Of a DNA stretch of 64,000 bases, positions 12,483 through 22,313 are shown in pieces. The number at the start of each line of letters is the position of its first letter. Positions within the stretch are counted from its first letter, which is position 1. The stretch is from Cyclobacteriaceae bacterium (GTDB lineage Bacteria > Bacteroidota > Bacteroidia > Cytophagales > Cyclobacteriaceae), in NCBI GenBank assembly GCA_028284125.1, contig JANQSI010000004.1, positions 1-64,000 of the forward strand, in the 5' to 3' direction. The notes beneath the pieces were generated by a model. It did not search any database. It was not told the DNA's origin and worked only from the letters and a program-made list of their open reading frames with translations. The position numbers were made by a program, and so were the translations under genes.

Positions 12483-13493
12483 ATGGTTAAAACTATTTCA
12501 TATCAAAAGTCAGTTCCATTTCTTGTACCAATTGTGATCATCATTCTGATGATTGCAATATCCAAAACAACTCTTTTCCATTCGAATTCCAGCGCATTGT
12601 CAAATGCGATTACCATCGATTTATTGCTTACCTCACCCATCGTTTATTTACTTCTAATTAGGAAGAAGGCAATTCCCAATATCACGGTCGTATCTGTTTT
12701 TGTTGTTGGACTGATAGTAGCCAGTTTTATTGTTCCGAAGGAAAACCATCATCTATTGGACCTTGCCCAAACTTGGGTTCTTCCTGTTGCAGAGTTTGCG
12801 GTAGTCGGATTTATTCTTTTGAAGGTTAAACAAACAATTCAATCATTTAGAAAAGAATCCACAGTATCTCCGGACTTTTACACAGCCCTTAAAAAAGCCT
12901 GTAAAGAGGTTTTACCTAAGAAAGTAGATGTGGTTTTAGCAATGGAAATTGCGGTTTTTTACTACAGTTTTTTTGCATGGAAAAAGAAAAAACTACAATC
13001 CAATGAGTTCAGCTATCATCGAGAAAACTCAATTATCGTTTTACTTGCCGTAATTCTGTTCGTTCTTTTAATTGAGACGTTTGTCGTGCACATTCTTGTT
13101 GAAAGTTGGAGCAGCACAGCCGCATGGATTTTAACATTATTGAGTTTATACACCGGACTGCAGATTTTTGCAGTGATGAAATCAATGAGTAGACGACCAA
13201 TTGTTATTAGTGAGGAAAGTCTTCTCTTGAAGTATGGCCTATGCGCTGAAACGGATATTCCCTACTCAGCAATTGAATCTGTTGAGCTAAGCGCGAAACC
13301 GATTGAATTTAACAAGAATACACGCCACATGTCACCTTTAAAGGACGCAGATAGCTACAACGTGATTCTGGCATTGAAGGAGAGACAAGCTATTTACGGC
13401 TTGTATGGAGTTAAAAGAAGCTTTGGCAAGCTAGCCTTTCACGTGGATGACAAGGAAAAATTCTATGATTTATTGGTATCTAAATTGTCATAA
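12483..13493 (+). CDS. Hypothetical multi-pass membrane protein with PH-like C-terminal region
   Basis: 336 aa, many hydrophobic segments; C-terminal PIVISEESLLLKYGLCAETDIPYSAIESVELS resembles bacterial PH-type domains. Confidence 0.55.
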   Translation: MVKTISYQKSVPFLVPIVIIILMIAISKTTLFHSNSSALSNAITIDLLLTSPIVYLLLIRKKAIPNITVVSVFVVGLIVASFIVPKENHHLLDLAQTWVLPVAEFAVVGFILLKVKQTIQSFRKESTVSPDFYTALKKACKEVLPKKVDVVLAMEIAVFYYSFFAWKKKKLQSNEFSYHRENSIIVLLAVILFVLLIETFVVHILVESWSSTAAWILTLLSLYTGLQIFAVMKSMSRRPIVISEESLLLKYGLCAETDIPYSAIESVELSAKPIEFNKNTRHMSPLKDADSYNVILALKERQAIYGLYGVKRSFGKLAFHVDDKEKFYDLLVSKLS

Positions 13494-13494
13494 T

Positions 13495-14121
13495 TCAGTT
13501 AGACAAGTCATTAATCTCATGAATCACCTCATCCAATTTTTTGACAGTTTCCTCAAGTAGTCTAAAAATTTTTTCGTTGTATTCCGTTTTGAAACTATCT
13601 GTTTTCAGCAGATCAACAAGTCCTATGATATTGGCTACAGGTGCTCTTAACTCATGCGAATTTTTATAGGAAATCTTTTTAATTGCTTCCACTTTCTCTC
13701 TAAGCTCCATTTCCATTTCTACAAGCTCAGTCACATCCTGAACGATTGATGAGAATTTAACTGGAGTCTGATCATCAGCTCGTTCAAATACAATGTCTCG
13801 AATAAAGAGATGCCGATAACTTCCGTTTGAATTTTTTATTCTAAGTGTACATTCAATGATTTCTCCTACACGACTTGTTCTTAATCTACTGATCACCTCC
13901 TCAGAAGTCTTGAGATCATCTGGGTGAATAATTGATTCAAAATAATTATGACTCAATTCTTTGAGTTTTTCCTTCGAGTAATCAAGAATTTTTTCCGCAT
14001 GACCACTTGAATAGATTAGCGTATCATCAACCAGATCGATGGCTCCAAAAGCCACTGGAGATGCTTTATGTAATGATCTTATGAAGGCAAAGTTGAGTCC
14101 CACGTTAACCAAGTTAAACAA
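13495..14121 (-). CDS. PAS-domain protein ending in a DHp-like (HisKA) segment, no ATPase domain
   Basis: PAS-fold sequence GEIIECTLRIKNSNGSYRHLFIRDIVFERADDQTPVKFSSIVQDVTEL then KISYKNSHELRAPVANIIGLVDLLKTD (H-box-like), ORF ends directly after; non-ATG start. Confidence 0.7.
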   Translation of the reverse strand: MFNLVNVGLNFAFIRSLHKASPVAFGAIDLVDDTLIYSSGHAEKILDYSKEKLKELSHNYFESIIHPDDLKTSEEVISRLRTSRVGEIIECTLRIKNSNGSYRHLFIRDIVFERADDQTPVKFSSIVQDVTELVEMEMELREKVEAIKKISYKNSHELRAPVANIIGLVDLLKTDSFKTEYNEKIFRLLEETVKKLDEVIHEINDLSN

Positions 14122-14212
14122 CCCAAATGAAAGGATGCCTGTTTTAAGTTGGATTAAGAAGAACCTGAAAACTTTGTTTGTGTAATACGTTTGGTAAGTA
14201 GATTTACTAGAC

Positions 14213-15028
14213 GTGAGCTTTACAAGACCAGGAAAAATATCGAAAAAGCAGTTACACTCTTATCTCATCATTTTTTGGTGGGTAATCGCTTTTTTCGGTT
14301 TCCTCAGCTCCCTGTTCTATATGCGACAATTTCATGATGAGATCACGCTTAAATCAATGTTTGAAATGTCGTTCTTTCACTGGATTCCAGCAGTGTTTTG
14401 GACAATCATCACACCAGCAATTTTCAAGATCTACCGAAAATTCCCTTTAAAGGATCAACAAATCACAAAATCACTGGTTGCTCATTTTATCATCTCAATT
14501 GTGATGGGGCTTGGCATAAAAATACTTTCGCTAAGTCTTGATTTCGCGCTTAAGTCCATTATAGGCTTGATAGATCTTCCAGTTTATGAAGTCTTGAAAT
14601 CTGTGTTTTGGATAATTCCAGCTTCAACATTTAAGGAAATTCTGCTTTATTGGATAGCGATAATGGCCATCAGGTATGCCAGTGTTGAGAACTCATTGGA
14701 TAAGAATATCCTGACGGTTTCAGGAGAACACGGTCTCGTTCCTTTACCGGTAGAGTCCATCTATTGGATGGAGTCAAACAAAAACTATATTGACATCCAC
14801 AGTGAGAAGGAAAAATACAGGTTGAGAAATTCAATGGGAACGATAGAAAGTGAACTTAACCCGGAAACATTTTTCAGAATTCATCGATCCTACATTGTGA
14901 ATAAGGAAATGATAAAAACCTTAAAACATTGGAGGCGGGGTGAATATTTAATCACGCTTAAAAACCAAAAGGTGCTGACCTCTAGTCGGGGATTCAATGA
15001 AAATGTGAAGCGCATCCTCCAAGCTTGA
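14213..15028 (+). CDS. Membrane-anchored LytTR-family DNA-binding regulator
   Basis: Four or so N-terminal hydrophobic helices, then VPLPVESIYWMESNKNYIDIHSEKEKYRLRNSMGTIESELNPETFFRIHRSYIVNKEMI typical of LytTR. Confidence 0.88.
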   Translation: MSFTRPGKISKKQLHSYLIIFWWVIAFFGFLSSLFYMRQFHDEITLKSMFEMSFFHWIPAVFWTIITPAIFKIYRKFPLKDQQITKSLVAHFIISIVMGLGIKILSLSLDFALKSIIGLIDLPVYEVLKSVFWIIPASTFKEILLYWIAIMAIRYASVENSLDKNILTVSGEHGLVPLPVESIYWMESNKNYIDIHSEKEKYRLRNSMGTIESELNPETFFRIHRSYIVNKEMIKTLKHWRRGEYLITLKNQKVLTSSRGFNENVKRILQA

Positions 15029-15162
15029 TCCATTTCATCCCTAATTAAGTTACTTCTGTCCCAATGTCGCATTTGAACACGATCCTGAAATCACTCATCT
15101 CGTATTCTTACACCCTAGTTGGAAACTGACAACTAACCAACTAAAACTTGTAACTATCAATC

Positions 15163-15561
15163 ATGACTAAACCTACATTTAAAGATGTTCTGTTCTGGCT
15201 TTTTAGTCTTTACTACACACTATTGTTTGGAATGCAAGGATGGCAAAAGTTTGATGCCGATGGATTTTGGTCCGGAGCTTTCGAACGTTGGGGGTATCCA
15301 ACCTGGTTTATGTTTTTCATCGGCTTCTTAGAAGTGACTGGAGCAGTTTTTATCCTACTTCCAAAAGTAAATGGCTATGGAGCCGTTACAATGGCTGTCG
15401 TAATGCTTGGAGCTTTTGTTACCAGAGCAATTCATGGAATGGGTACTGAAGATGCAGTTTCAATTGCATTTTACTTCATTTGTATGCTACTTCTGGCACA
15501 CGAAAAAGGCACTTTGGAAAAAATTTCAGAATTCGTCAAAAGGAAAACTGCAAATGGATAA
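15163..15561 (+). CDS. DoxX-like small membrane protein
   Basis: 132 aa, four hydrophobic segments; FFIGFLEVTGAVFILLPKVNGYGAVTMAVVMLGAFVTR. Confidence 0.72.
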   Translation: MTKPTFKDVLFWLFSLYYTLLFGMQGWQKFDADGFWSGAFERWGYPTWFMFFIGFLEVTGAVFILLPKVNGYGAVTMAVVMLGAFVTRAIHGMGTEDAVSIAFYFICMLLLAHEKGTLEKISEFVKRKTANG

Positions 15562-16636
15562 TCCATCCGTTTTAAATCTGAAAAAGACTTTGTGGATCAA
15601 TCTTGCCACTCTTCTGATTGTTTCATGTACTACTCCAAGTGAACAAAATTCTTCAACCAGTAGAGCTTTAGCTGAAACGGAAGACAAGGAAGTAGATTAT
15701 CGTTCCATCATCGGAAAAGACTTTTTTATCGATGACCAACACTCCTATTTAGGTTTTAAGATCAAGTATTTCGGCTTCAGTCCTGTAAGAGGAAGATTTG
15801 ACTCGTTTGATGGAACCTTGATGTACGATCCCGAAAACATCAGCTCACTCTCCGTTTCGATTTTTGTGGATGTTTCGAGCATAAATACGGGAAACAAGAG
15901 ACGGGATAATGACCTCATCAGCTATGATGGTTGGTTTGGAGTAGCTGATTACCCGATGATGACATTTATGAGTAAAAGAGCTATTCCAAAGAGTGATGGT
16001 GGATTTGATTTGATTGGAGAAATAACAGCTAAAGGAATCACATTGATCGATACCATTTCTTTTGAAAAACCAACGGCTTTAAGTGAAGATTACGCTAAGA
16101 ACTTTCAAGTAGATTTTTCTGGAAGGATCACGCTTAATCGTAAGCATTTTGGAATACATGGAGGAGATTTTTGGAGTTCTGTAATGGAAAATGGCTTGAC
16201 ACAACTTTCAGATGAAGTAGAAATAGAGTTGGATATGCACTGTCGAAGGGGGAATTATCAAGCACGCTACGAGAATTATGATTCGTTGGATGTGAATAAG
16301 ATCGTTTTAGATCGGATAAGGAATGAATCGTTTGAAAGCGGTGTACAACTTATGGACAGCCTTAACAGTAAGAATGCCATTTCAATAGGAAAATTTTCCT
16401 CGGTAGGGAATACACTCAACCAATGGAGTATGTACGAGGAGGCAAAAGCTATATTCAAAAAGAAACAAAAATTTTTTCCTGGGAGACCAACGACTTTGAA
16501 TCAACTAGGGATTACAGATATTCTTTTAGGTAATTATGCTTCCGGAAGAAAAAATTTCGAAAAAGCTTTTGAAATGGATTCAGCCAATCCAAGAGCAAGT
16601 GAATATTTACGCTTTTTAGACAGAATGGATAACTAG
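15554..16636 (+). CDS. YceI-like lipoprotein fused to C-terminal TPR region
   Basis: ATG at 15554 (MDNPSVLNLKKTLWINLATLLIVSCTTP) overlapping the DoxX gene by 8 nt; DDQHSYLGFKIKYFGFSPVRGRFDSFDGTLMYD (YceI) then TPR-like repeats; ORF-track start at 15407 lies inside the upstream gene. Confidence 0.8.
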   Translation: MDNPSVLNLKKTLWINLATLLIVSCTTPSEQNSSTSRALAETEDKEVDYRSIIGKDFFIDDQHSYLGFKIKYFGFSPVRGRFDSFDGTLMYDPENISSLSVSIFVDVSSINTGNKRRDNDLISYDGWFGVADYPMMTFMSKRAIPKSDGGFDLIGEITAKGITLIDTISFEKPTALSEDYAKNFQVDFSGRITLNRKHFGIHGGDFWSSVMENGLTQLSDEVEIELDMHCRRGNYQARYENYDSLDVNKIVLDRIRNESFESGVQLMDSLNSKNAISIGKFSSVGNTLNQWSMYEEAKAIFKKKQKFFPGRPTTLNQLGITDILLGNYASGRKNFEKAFEMDSANPRASEYLRFLDRMDN

Positions 16637-16726
16637 CGGTTGCTTACCTTTTGTTCACTGAATGTTTCCATTTTTATAGTACAATCCGACACGTTTTCCT
16701 CAAATTTGCCTTCCTATTCAAAGGCA

Positions 16727-17746
16727 ATGGAGAACATTACCATAATCACTGTTGGACTAATTCTGGTAGGTGCATTGATTTTGCTATTTGCAATTTCTCG
16801 TACGCACCAGATCTTCAAACTTCTTACGACAAAGAAGTTTAGAAATAACTGGAGAAATCTTTTTTTGCTGATGGCCTTTTTCTTTCTGGGATACCTTGGA
16901 GTAGTTCTAATTGTATTTCTCGGTTATGAAAATATCCTCCCACTGCTCACTGGTGTGATCTTTTTCTTTGGAGCTGTCTTTGTCTTTATTGTAGTGGCAA
17001 CAGGTTTGGGAACGTTTAAGAGGCTCCAAGAAGTAAATCAAGGACTTGAAGACAAAGTCCGTGAGATGAAAATTAGAAATCAGGAACTTCAGCAATTCAA
17101 TTATGCCACTTCACACGATCTTCAGGAGCCAATGAATACCGTGATCGGATGTGTCAGCATGTTGAAAGAAGAGTATAGTGGTCAATTGGATGAGAAGGCC
17201 AATCGATTCATGAATTATTCTGTGCAAGCAGCGGATCGCATGAAGGAATTGATCGAGGGATTATCAGATTTTTTGAAAATTGGTAGAGATCGGGAAAGTG
17301 ATGTGACCAATATTGAAAATCTTGTAAACAGTGTTGTATCTGAACTTCATGATTCCATCCAAAAGAATGATGCGACCGTAAAAATTGAAAGCCTTCCGAC
17401 CTTGAATGTAAATGCACCTGATATTAAGCGTGTGTTTCAGAATTTGATCAGCAACGCGCTGAAGTACAGAAAAGAAGACGAATCGCCTGAGGTCGTGATT
17501 TCAGCCCAGAAGAATGATGAAAAGTCATGGTTGTTCAAAGTACAGGATAATGGTATGGGAATCAGTCAAAAGAATTTTGAAAAAGTATTTCAAATTTTCG
17601 CGCAGCTCCATCCTCGAGATAAATATGAAGGAATGGGAATAGGCCTTTCTATATGTAAAAAGATAGTCGAATTACATGGCGGTAAGATTTGGCCAGAATC
17701 CAAAGAAGGTGTGGGTACCAGCTTTTACTTTACGTTGAGAGGTTGA
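16727..17746 (+). CDS. Membrane sensor histidine kinase
   Basis: H-box FNYATSHDLQEPMNTVIGCVSMLKEEY, N-box FQNLISNALKYRKED, G-boxes VQDNGMGIS and GMGIGLSICKKIVELHGG; ATG at 16727 preferred. Confidence 0.92.
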   Translation: MENITIITVGLILVGALILLFAISRTHQIFKLLTTKKFRNNWRNLFLLMAFFFLGYLGVVLIVFLGYENILPLLTGVIFFFGAVFVFIVVATGLGTFKRLQEVNQGLEDKVREMKIRNQELQQFNYATSHDLQEPMNTVIGCVSMLKEEYSGQLDEKANRFMNYSVQAADRMKELIEGLSDFLKIGRDRESDVTNIENLVNSVVSELHDSIQKNDATVKIESLPTLNVNAPDIKRVFQNLISNALKYRKEDESPEVVISAQKNDEKSWLFKVQDNGMGISQKNFEKVFQIFAQLHPRDKYEGMGIGLSICKKIVELHGGKIWPESKEGVGTSFYFTLRG

Positions 17747-17754
17747 TCGTTGGA

Positions 17755-17846
17755 AGAAGCTGAAACAAGTTCAGCATGACGTTCCTTTTGTTAAAGTTGG
17801 TTTATGCTGCTCTATAGTCACTCTGAACTCGTTTCAGGGTCTTCGG
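17755..17846. repeat. REP-like nested inverted repeat (same family as 52.8-53.2 kb)
   Basis: GAAGCTGAAACAAGTTCAGCATGAC ... GTCACTCTGAACTCGTTTCAGGGTCTTC. Confidence 0.8.
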
Positions 17847-17876
17847 ATATTTTTAAAATCAACTGGAAATCATACT

Positions 17877-18305
17877 ATGCTTAGTACCCTCATTCACTTA
17901 CAAGTAATCATTTTCATAATGCTAGCACTCATTCACCTTCATTGGGCTTTTGGAGGGACATGGGGATTTGAAAAGTCCATACCAACTGATGAAGAAGGTA
18001 AAAAGGTTCTTAACCCAACTAAACGAGATAGCTTGATTGTTGGTATTGGATTATTATTTTTTGCGACTTACTACTTGCTGAAAGTCAAAGGAGTCGTGCT
18101 GGATTTACCTGCCTGGACAATGATGATAGCTGGATGGTTAATTCCGATAATCTTTTTACTTCGATCAGTCGGTGATTTCAAATACATTGGATTTTTCAAA
18201 AAGGTGAGAAATACAGATTTCGCATTTAGGGATACCCGCTTTTATTCTCCCTTATGTTTGTTCATTGGATTGAACGGGACTTTAATTTCAATTTTTTGTT
18301 GTTGA
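17877..18305 (+). CDS. DUF3995-like membrane protein
   Basis: 142 aa; LIHLHWAFGGTWGFEKSIPTDEEG...LNPTKRDSLIVGIGLLFFATYYL. Confidence 0.7.
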   Translation: MLSTLIHLQVIIFIMLALIHLHWAFGGTWGFEKSIPTDEEGKKVLNPTKRDSLIVGIGLLFFATYYLLKVKGVVLDLPAWTMMIAGWLIPIIFLLRSVGDFKYIGFFKKVRNTDFAFRDTRFYSPLCLFIGLNGTLISIFCC

Positions 18306-18315
18306 CGGTATATTA

Positions 18316-19491
18316 TCAATAATCCTCCTTCAAAATATTTTCAAAAGGAGTCAAACTTCCATTTTCATTGATAAATAGCGTGTACTGAAAGGATTTTGAT
18401 TTAAGTGCAGGATCGTTTGGGTCATGTTTGATCAAAGTAGCAGAATTCTCCCTAAGTAACTTCGGATAGTTGAAGTTGATTCTTCGAAGATCACCAGTTT
18501 TAAATCTGTTTAGATGAAGCGCTGAAATTCGTATGTTCACGATTTTATCATAAACAGGTGAAGTCTGCTCAGTGGTTAATCGGTAAATAGAAGAAGGTTT
18601 GACTGCATGACGAAGACCAATAACACAAAGTACACCAACATCTGTTTTCTCTTTTAGGAGATCATTGAATCGTTCGTAGATCAATTGATCCCGGAATTTA
18701 TAATTGGTATTTGGGTTGGTATAGTCAAAATAGAGACCGTTATCCATATCTCGAATCATAGTCGTGAATTGCTCAACATCTGAGCCAAAGAAGTTACTAT
18801 AAGCCGAGGGTTGTTCAGCAATATCGGATAAAGTGTATTTTACCAGCTCAGTGACGAATTCTCTGTCATAATAGTACATGACTGCAAGCCCATCAAATTG
18901 TTCTCGGTGCTCACGTGTATCTTCAAATAATTGCTGAAAAAGTCCAACAGTATAGCTTAGTGACTCAGGTACTTTTTTATTTCCGATTAATTCATTGATC
19001 ACGAAAATGGCAGATTCCATTTTGTATTCTATGTCAATACTTCGAACGCTGATATGGTCAAATCGAGGTAAGCTTTTGTTGAATTCATAGAGATCCTGAA
19101 AGAATGCATAGTTTTCTTTACCCCAAAACATGGTGTTTCTTGCTATTTGCCTCAGGATAAGTGTGTCTCCATAAGCTAGATACTCGTTGATTAGGTGCGC
19201 AGCACTGTTTCCTTGCTCAATTGCTAGAACTCTGACATTCGCATGTTTGTGTAAATATTTAAGAAGTTTCATGGTGGCTCTGGGAACGGAGCGGATGTTG
19301 TGCCAGTGTTCTGCTAGTACGAACAGTCTTTCATTGTTGAATTCGAAAAGTTCAAACCCAGAGAAGTTCTCATTTTTTTCAATGCTTACCTTTTTTAGAT
19401 TCGGTGTTAACTCTTGTCCACTCGTTTTTACACCACAGAACAGGCAAAAGAGAAACACAAATGACCTAAGGTTGGTGAGTAATAGGTGCAT
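18316..19491 (-). CDS. Erythromycin-esterase-like exported protein
   Basis: Signal peptide at MHLLLTNLRSFVFLFCLFCGVKTSGQ; LFVLAEHWHNIRSVPRATMKLLKYLHKHANVRVLAIEQGNSAAHLINEYLAYGD resembles the erythromycin esterase fold; start moved from 19533 to 19491. Confidence 0.6.
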   Translation of the reverse strand: MHLLLTNLRSFVFLFCLFCGVKTSGQELTPNLKKVSIEKNENFSGFELFEFNNERLFVLAEHWHNIRSVPRATMKLLKYLHKHANVRVLAIEQGNSAAHLINEYLAYGDTLILRQIARNTMFWGKENYAFFQDLYEFNKSLPRFDHISVRSIDIEYKMESAIFVINELIGNKKVPESLSYTVGLFQQLFEDTREHREQFDGLAVMYYYDREFVTELVKYTLSDIAEQPSAYSNFFGSDVEQFTTMIRDMDNGLYFDYTNPNTNYKFRDQLIYERFNDLLKEKTDVGVLCVIGLRHAVKPSSIYRLTTEQTSPVYDKIVNIRISALHLNRFKTGDLRRINFNYPKLLRENSATLIKHDPNDPALKSKSFQYTLFINENGSLTPFENILKEDY

Positions 19492-19570
19492 GTTAATAAA
19501 ACGTGGTATTTCTTTTTTAAATATGAATAACATAAAAAAGAGATCGCAAATCTAAAGAGGAGAGATCAAG

Positions 19571-19756
19571 TCATTGAAAGAGTAGCGAGTGAATTGAAAC
19601 GACGATAAAATAAGTGGCTAATATTAACACAGCAATCACATCGACCCGTATTAGGAAATTTCCTAACCCCGTTCTTTTACGAGTTTTTATAAGAAATAAA
19701 ACCAAACCGGCAGAAAGTCCGATAATCAGTATGAGGTCGTAGTATACCATATCCAA
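19571..19756 (-). CDS. Small membrane protein, 61 aa
   Basis: Two hydrophobic segments with a basic linker; short but free-standing ORF. Confidence 0.4.
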   Translation of the reverse strand: MDMVYYDLILIIGLSAGLVLFLIKTRKRTGLGNFLIRVDVIAVLILATYFIVVSIHSLLFQ

Positions 19757-19817
19757 CAGAACTCAGTTGCTACTACTTTTTATACGTTTTATTGGCAATA
19801 ATGATTGTTAGATGATG

Positions 19818-20510
19818 CTAAATCATCTTTTTCCCAACCAGCTCATAAATGTGATCCCGATGTTTTTTGCTGATTGGAATCTTAGCTGAAAAAATGTGAA
19901 GGTGCTGATCTTTGATTTTTTCTACTTTGGAAAGATTCGCCATATACGAATAATGTACTCGTTGAAAGTTAGAAGGCATGATTTCTTCCAGTTTCTTCAG
20001 GCTATGATAGACGATGAATCGATCTTTTTCAGTATTGAAAATCACATAATCCTTGAGTGATTCAATGAAGCCGATTTCTTCATATCTCAATTGAACGAAA
20101 GCTCCATTGCTCTTTATGAAAATGGTGTCCTTTTCAGACTTGATCTCACTTGTTGAAGGCTGGGTTAACTTATTTACGGCGATCAAAAACCGATCGAAGT
20201 TGATGGGTTTGAGAAGATAGTCCAGTGCATTTTTTTCGTAGCTCTCGACACCATAGTTGGAATAAGCTGTGGTGTAAATGATATGAGGTTTTCGGGTCAA
20301 AACATCCACGAAATTAATCCCGTTAATTTCTGGCATTTCAATATCTAGGAAAAGCAGATTTACTTCATTTTCATTCACAAAGGAAATTGCCTCAATAGGA
20401 TTATCGAATTTGCCAATGAGATCTAAATGCTGAACTCTGCTTACATAATCTTCCAGTAGCTCAATGGCTAAAGGTTCGTCATCAACGATTATGCAGCTTA
20501 TCTGGGTCAT
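19818..20510 (-). CDS. LytTR-family response regulator
   Basis: Receiver IVDDEPLAIELLEDYV...NLLFLDIEMPEINGINFV..., LytTR C-terminus; directly downstream of a LytS-type kinase. Confidence 0.95.
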   Translation of the reverse strand: MTQISCIIVDDEPLAIELLEDYVSRVQHLDLIGKFDNPIEAISFVNENEVNLLFLDIEMPEINGINFVDVLTRKPHIIYTTAYSNYGVESYEKNALDYLLKPINFDRFLIAVNKLTQPSTSEIKSEKDTIFIKSNGAFVQLRYEEIGFIESLKDYVIFNTEKDRFIVYHSLKKLEEIMPSNFQRVHYSYMANLSKVEKIKDQHLHIFSAKIPISKKHRDHIYELVGKKMI

Positions 20511-20516
20511 TTTGTA

Positions 20517-21563
20517 TTATAAAGTTGCACATTTCAAATTTGCTTCGAAAGTGCCCTCTTTTGTTTGTCCAACTTTCAGCTCGTAATTATCTCCATAAAT
20601 CAAGTTCAATCTTTTCCTTAGGTTTTCGAGACCTATACCTTCAAATTCCTTAACCGTAGTTTTTGAATGATACGGGTTCACCACTTTTAAGTGTATTTCT
20701 TTAGGAAGTGCTTTTAACTCAATATGAACATAGTTTTTCGTGTCTGACTTTTTCACTCCATGCTTAAACGCATTTTCAATCAACGTCATGAGCAGTGCCG
20801 GTGGAAGTTGTTGGCCTTGAACATCACCTTCAATATCAAATGAAACATCAATGTCTTTGATTCGGATTTCTTCCAACTCAATATAGGATTTAAGGAATTC
20901 AATTTCCACAGCCAGTGGGACACTATCTTTTTTATCTTTTTCCAACAAGTAGCGCATCATATACGCCAATTTTTCCACCACAACTGATGCTTTAGGAGAC
21001 TTTTTGTTGGTTAAAAGGAGAAGGTTATTTAGCGTGTTAAATAGAAAATGCGGGTTGATTTGAAGTTTTAAATACTTTAATTCTACCTCCAATTTTTGAT
21101 TTTCAATTTCTTTCTGCTGGGCTTTTAGTTTAAAGAAATCGAGGGAAAATTTAATAAGAGAGCTTATGATGATGAGCATAACCACTTCGAATGCCATCCA
21201 TCCACAATATTTCAAAAAATTATTGTGAAGCACTTCGCCTGACTCAACTCGTATTTCCAGTAACCAAGAGGTGGTGAGTGCACTAATGGCAATTGCAACC
21301 ACCATGATCACAAGCACTTTAAGGAAATACTTGAGATACTTCTTCGGCGTAGAAAGCAAATCCGGAAGTGCCCAGAGCATGTGGGAAAAAGCTATCCAAA
21401 GCAGAAAGGCCAGCGAACTGAATAGGTTTAAAAAGGCTAAGTGAAGGTCAAATTCACGGAATACAGGAATATTGAAAAGAATAGCCAATCCCGACCAAAT
21501 CGCCAGGTGAATCTGGTTATGTTTCGAGATAAAGGACTTCATACCAAATGCAGGAACTACCAC
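20517..21563 (-). CDS. LytS/YehU-type sensor histidine kinase (His_kinase family)
   Basis: LKYLKLQINPHFLFNTLNNLLLL, PPALLMTLIENAFKHGV, GIGLENLRKRLNLIYG motifs. Confidence 0.95.
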   Translation of the reverse strand: MVVPAFGMKSFISKHNQIHLAIWSGLAILFNIPVFREFDLHLAFLNLFSSLAFLLWIAFSHMLWALPDLLSTPKKYLKYFLKVLVIMVVAIAISALTTSWLLEIRVESGEVLHNNFLKYCGWMAFEVVMLIIISSLIKFSLDFFKLKAQQKEIENQKLEVELKYLKLQINPHFLFNTLNNLLLLTNKKSPKASVVVEKLAYMMRYLLEKDKKDSVPLAVEIEFLKSYIELEEIRIKDIDVSFDIEGDVQGQQLPPALLMTLIENAFKHGVKKSDTKNYVHIELKALPKEIHLKVVNPYHSKTTVKEFEGIGLENLRKRLNLIYGDNYELKVGQTKEGTFEANLKCATL

Positions 21564-21758
21564 TCCAACTTAATTACACAGTTTTTGCTCCAAAAATCAT
21601 GAAAAGACGGCCCCTGGAGGAGATTTTTAGAGACACCGATCAATTTTTTAGATACCTGAACTCAAATTAAGCATCTAATTTTAATATACAGCTATCTAGA
21701 AAATTGGCTTTACGAATTTGTGGATGACAAATTTGGTGGAGATTAAATTCTCCAAACA

Positions 21759-22232
21759 ATGAACGTTCAGGTTAAGGAAATTGAAGATATCGAACTACCT
21801 CAGGCTCTTCAACTGGTTGAATCCCTATATCTTGAACTGGGAGAAAGTGAAGATCAGGCAAATAGTTTAGCCAATCGATTTCTCGAAAAGCTCGTAAGAA
21901 GTGAGTCCAGCTCAATCTTGGTTGTAAAAGAATTTATCACTGGTAAGGTAGTTACGCTTGCAACACTGACGGAATCCAAGGCCATTTTTAGCTGTGGTAA
22001 ATATGGTGTCCTGGATGAAATTTATACGGTGCCCAAATGTCGAACCATGAATGGGGAACTCAATTTTAAGGACGAAATAAAAGAGTTTGCAACTGGAAGA
22101 GGTTGGGGTAGAATCGATGTGGCTTCTCCTACAGATGCTTGGTATCGAACAGTTCGTTTCTATCGAAATCAGGAGTATAGGCTAACTGTTCCAAAGTTTA
22201 AATACATCGTTGATCTGGCCGGAGCGGCCTAA
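21759..22232 (+). CDS. GNAT-family N-acetyltransferase (putative)
   Basis: 157 aa; SSILVVKEFITGKVVTLATLTES...YGVLDEIYTVPKCRTMNGELNFKDEIKEFATGRGWGRIDVASPTD. Confidence 0.65.
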   Translation: MNVQVKEIEDIELPQALQLVESLYLELGESEDQANSLANRFLEKLVRSESSSILVVKEFITGKVVTLATLTESKAIFSCGKYGVLDEIYTVPKCRTMNGELNFKDEIKEFATGRGWGRIDVASPTDAWYRTVRFYRNQEYRLTVPKFKYIVDLAGAA

Positions 22233-22313
22233 TTTGGCGTATACTTTATGTCGGCTTGATGACCCATCCAAGTCGTAAGGCTGTTTCGTATATTGCATAA
22301 AACACGAAACACT

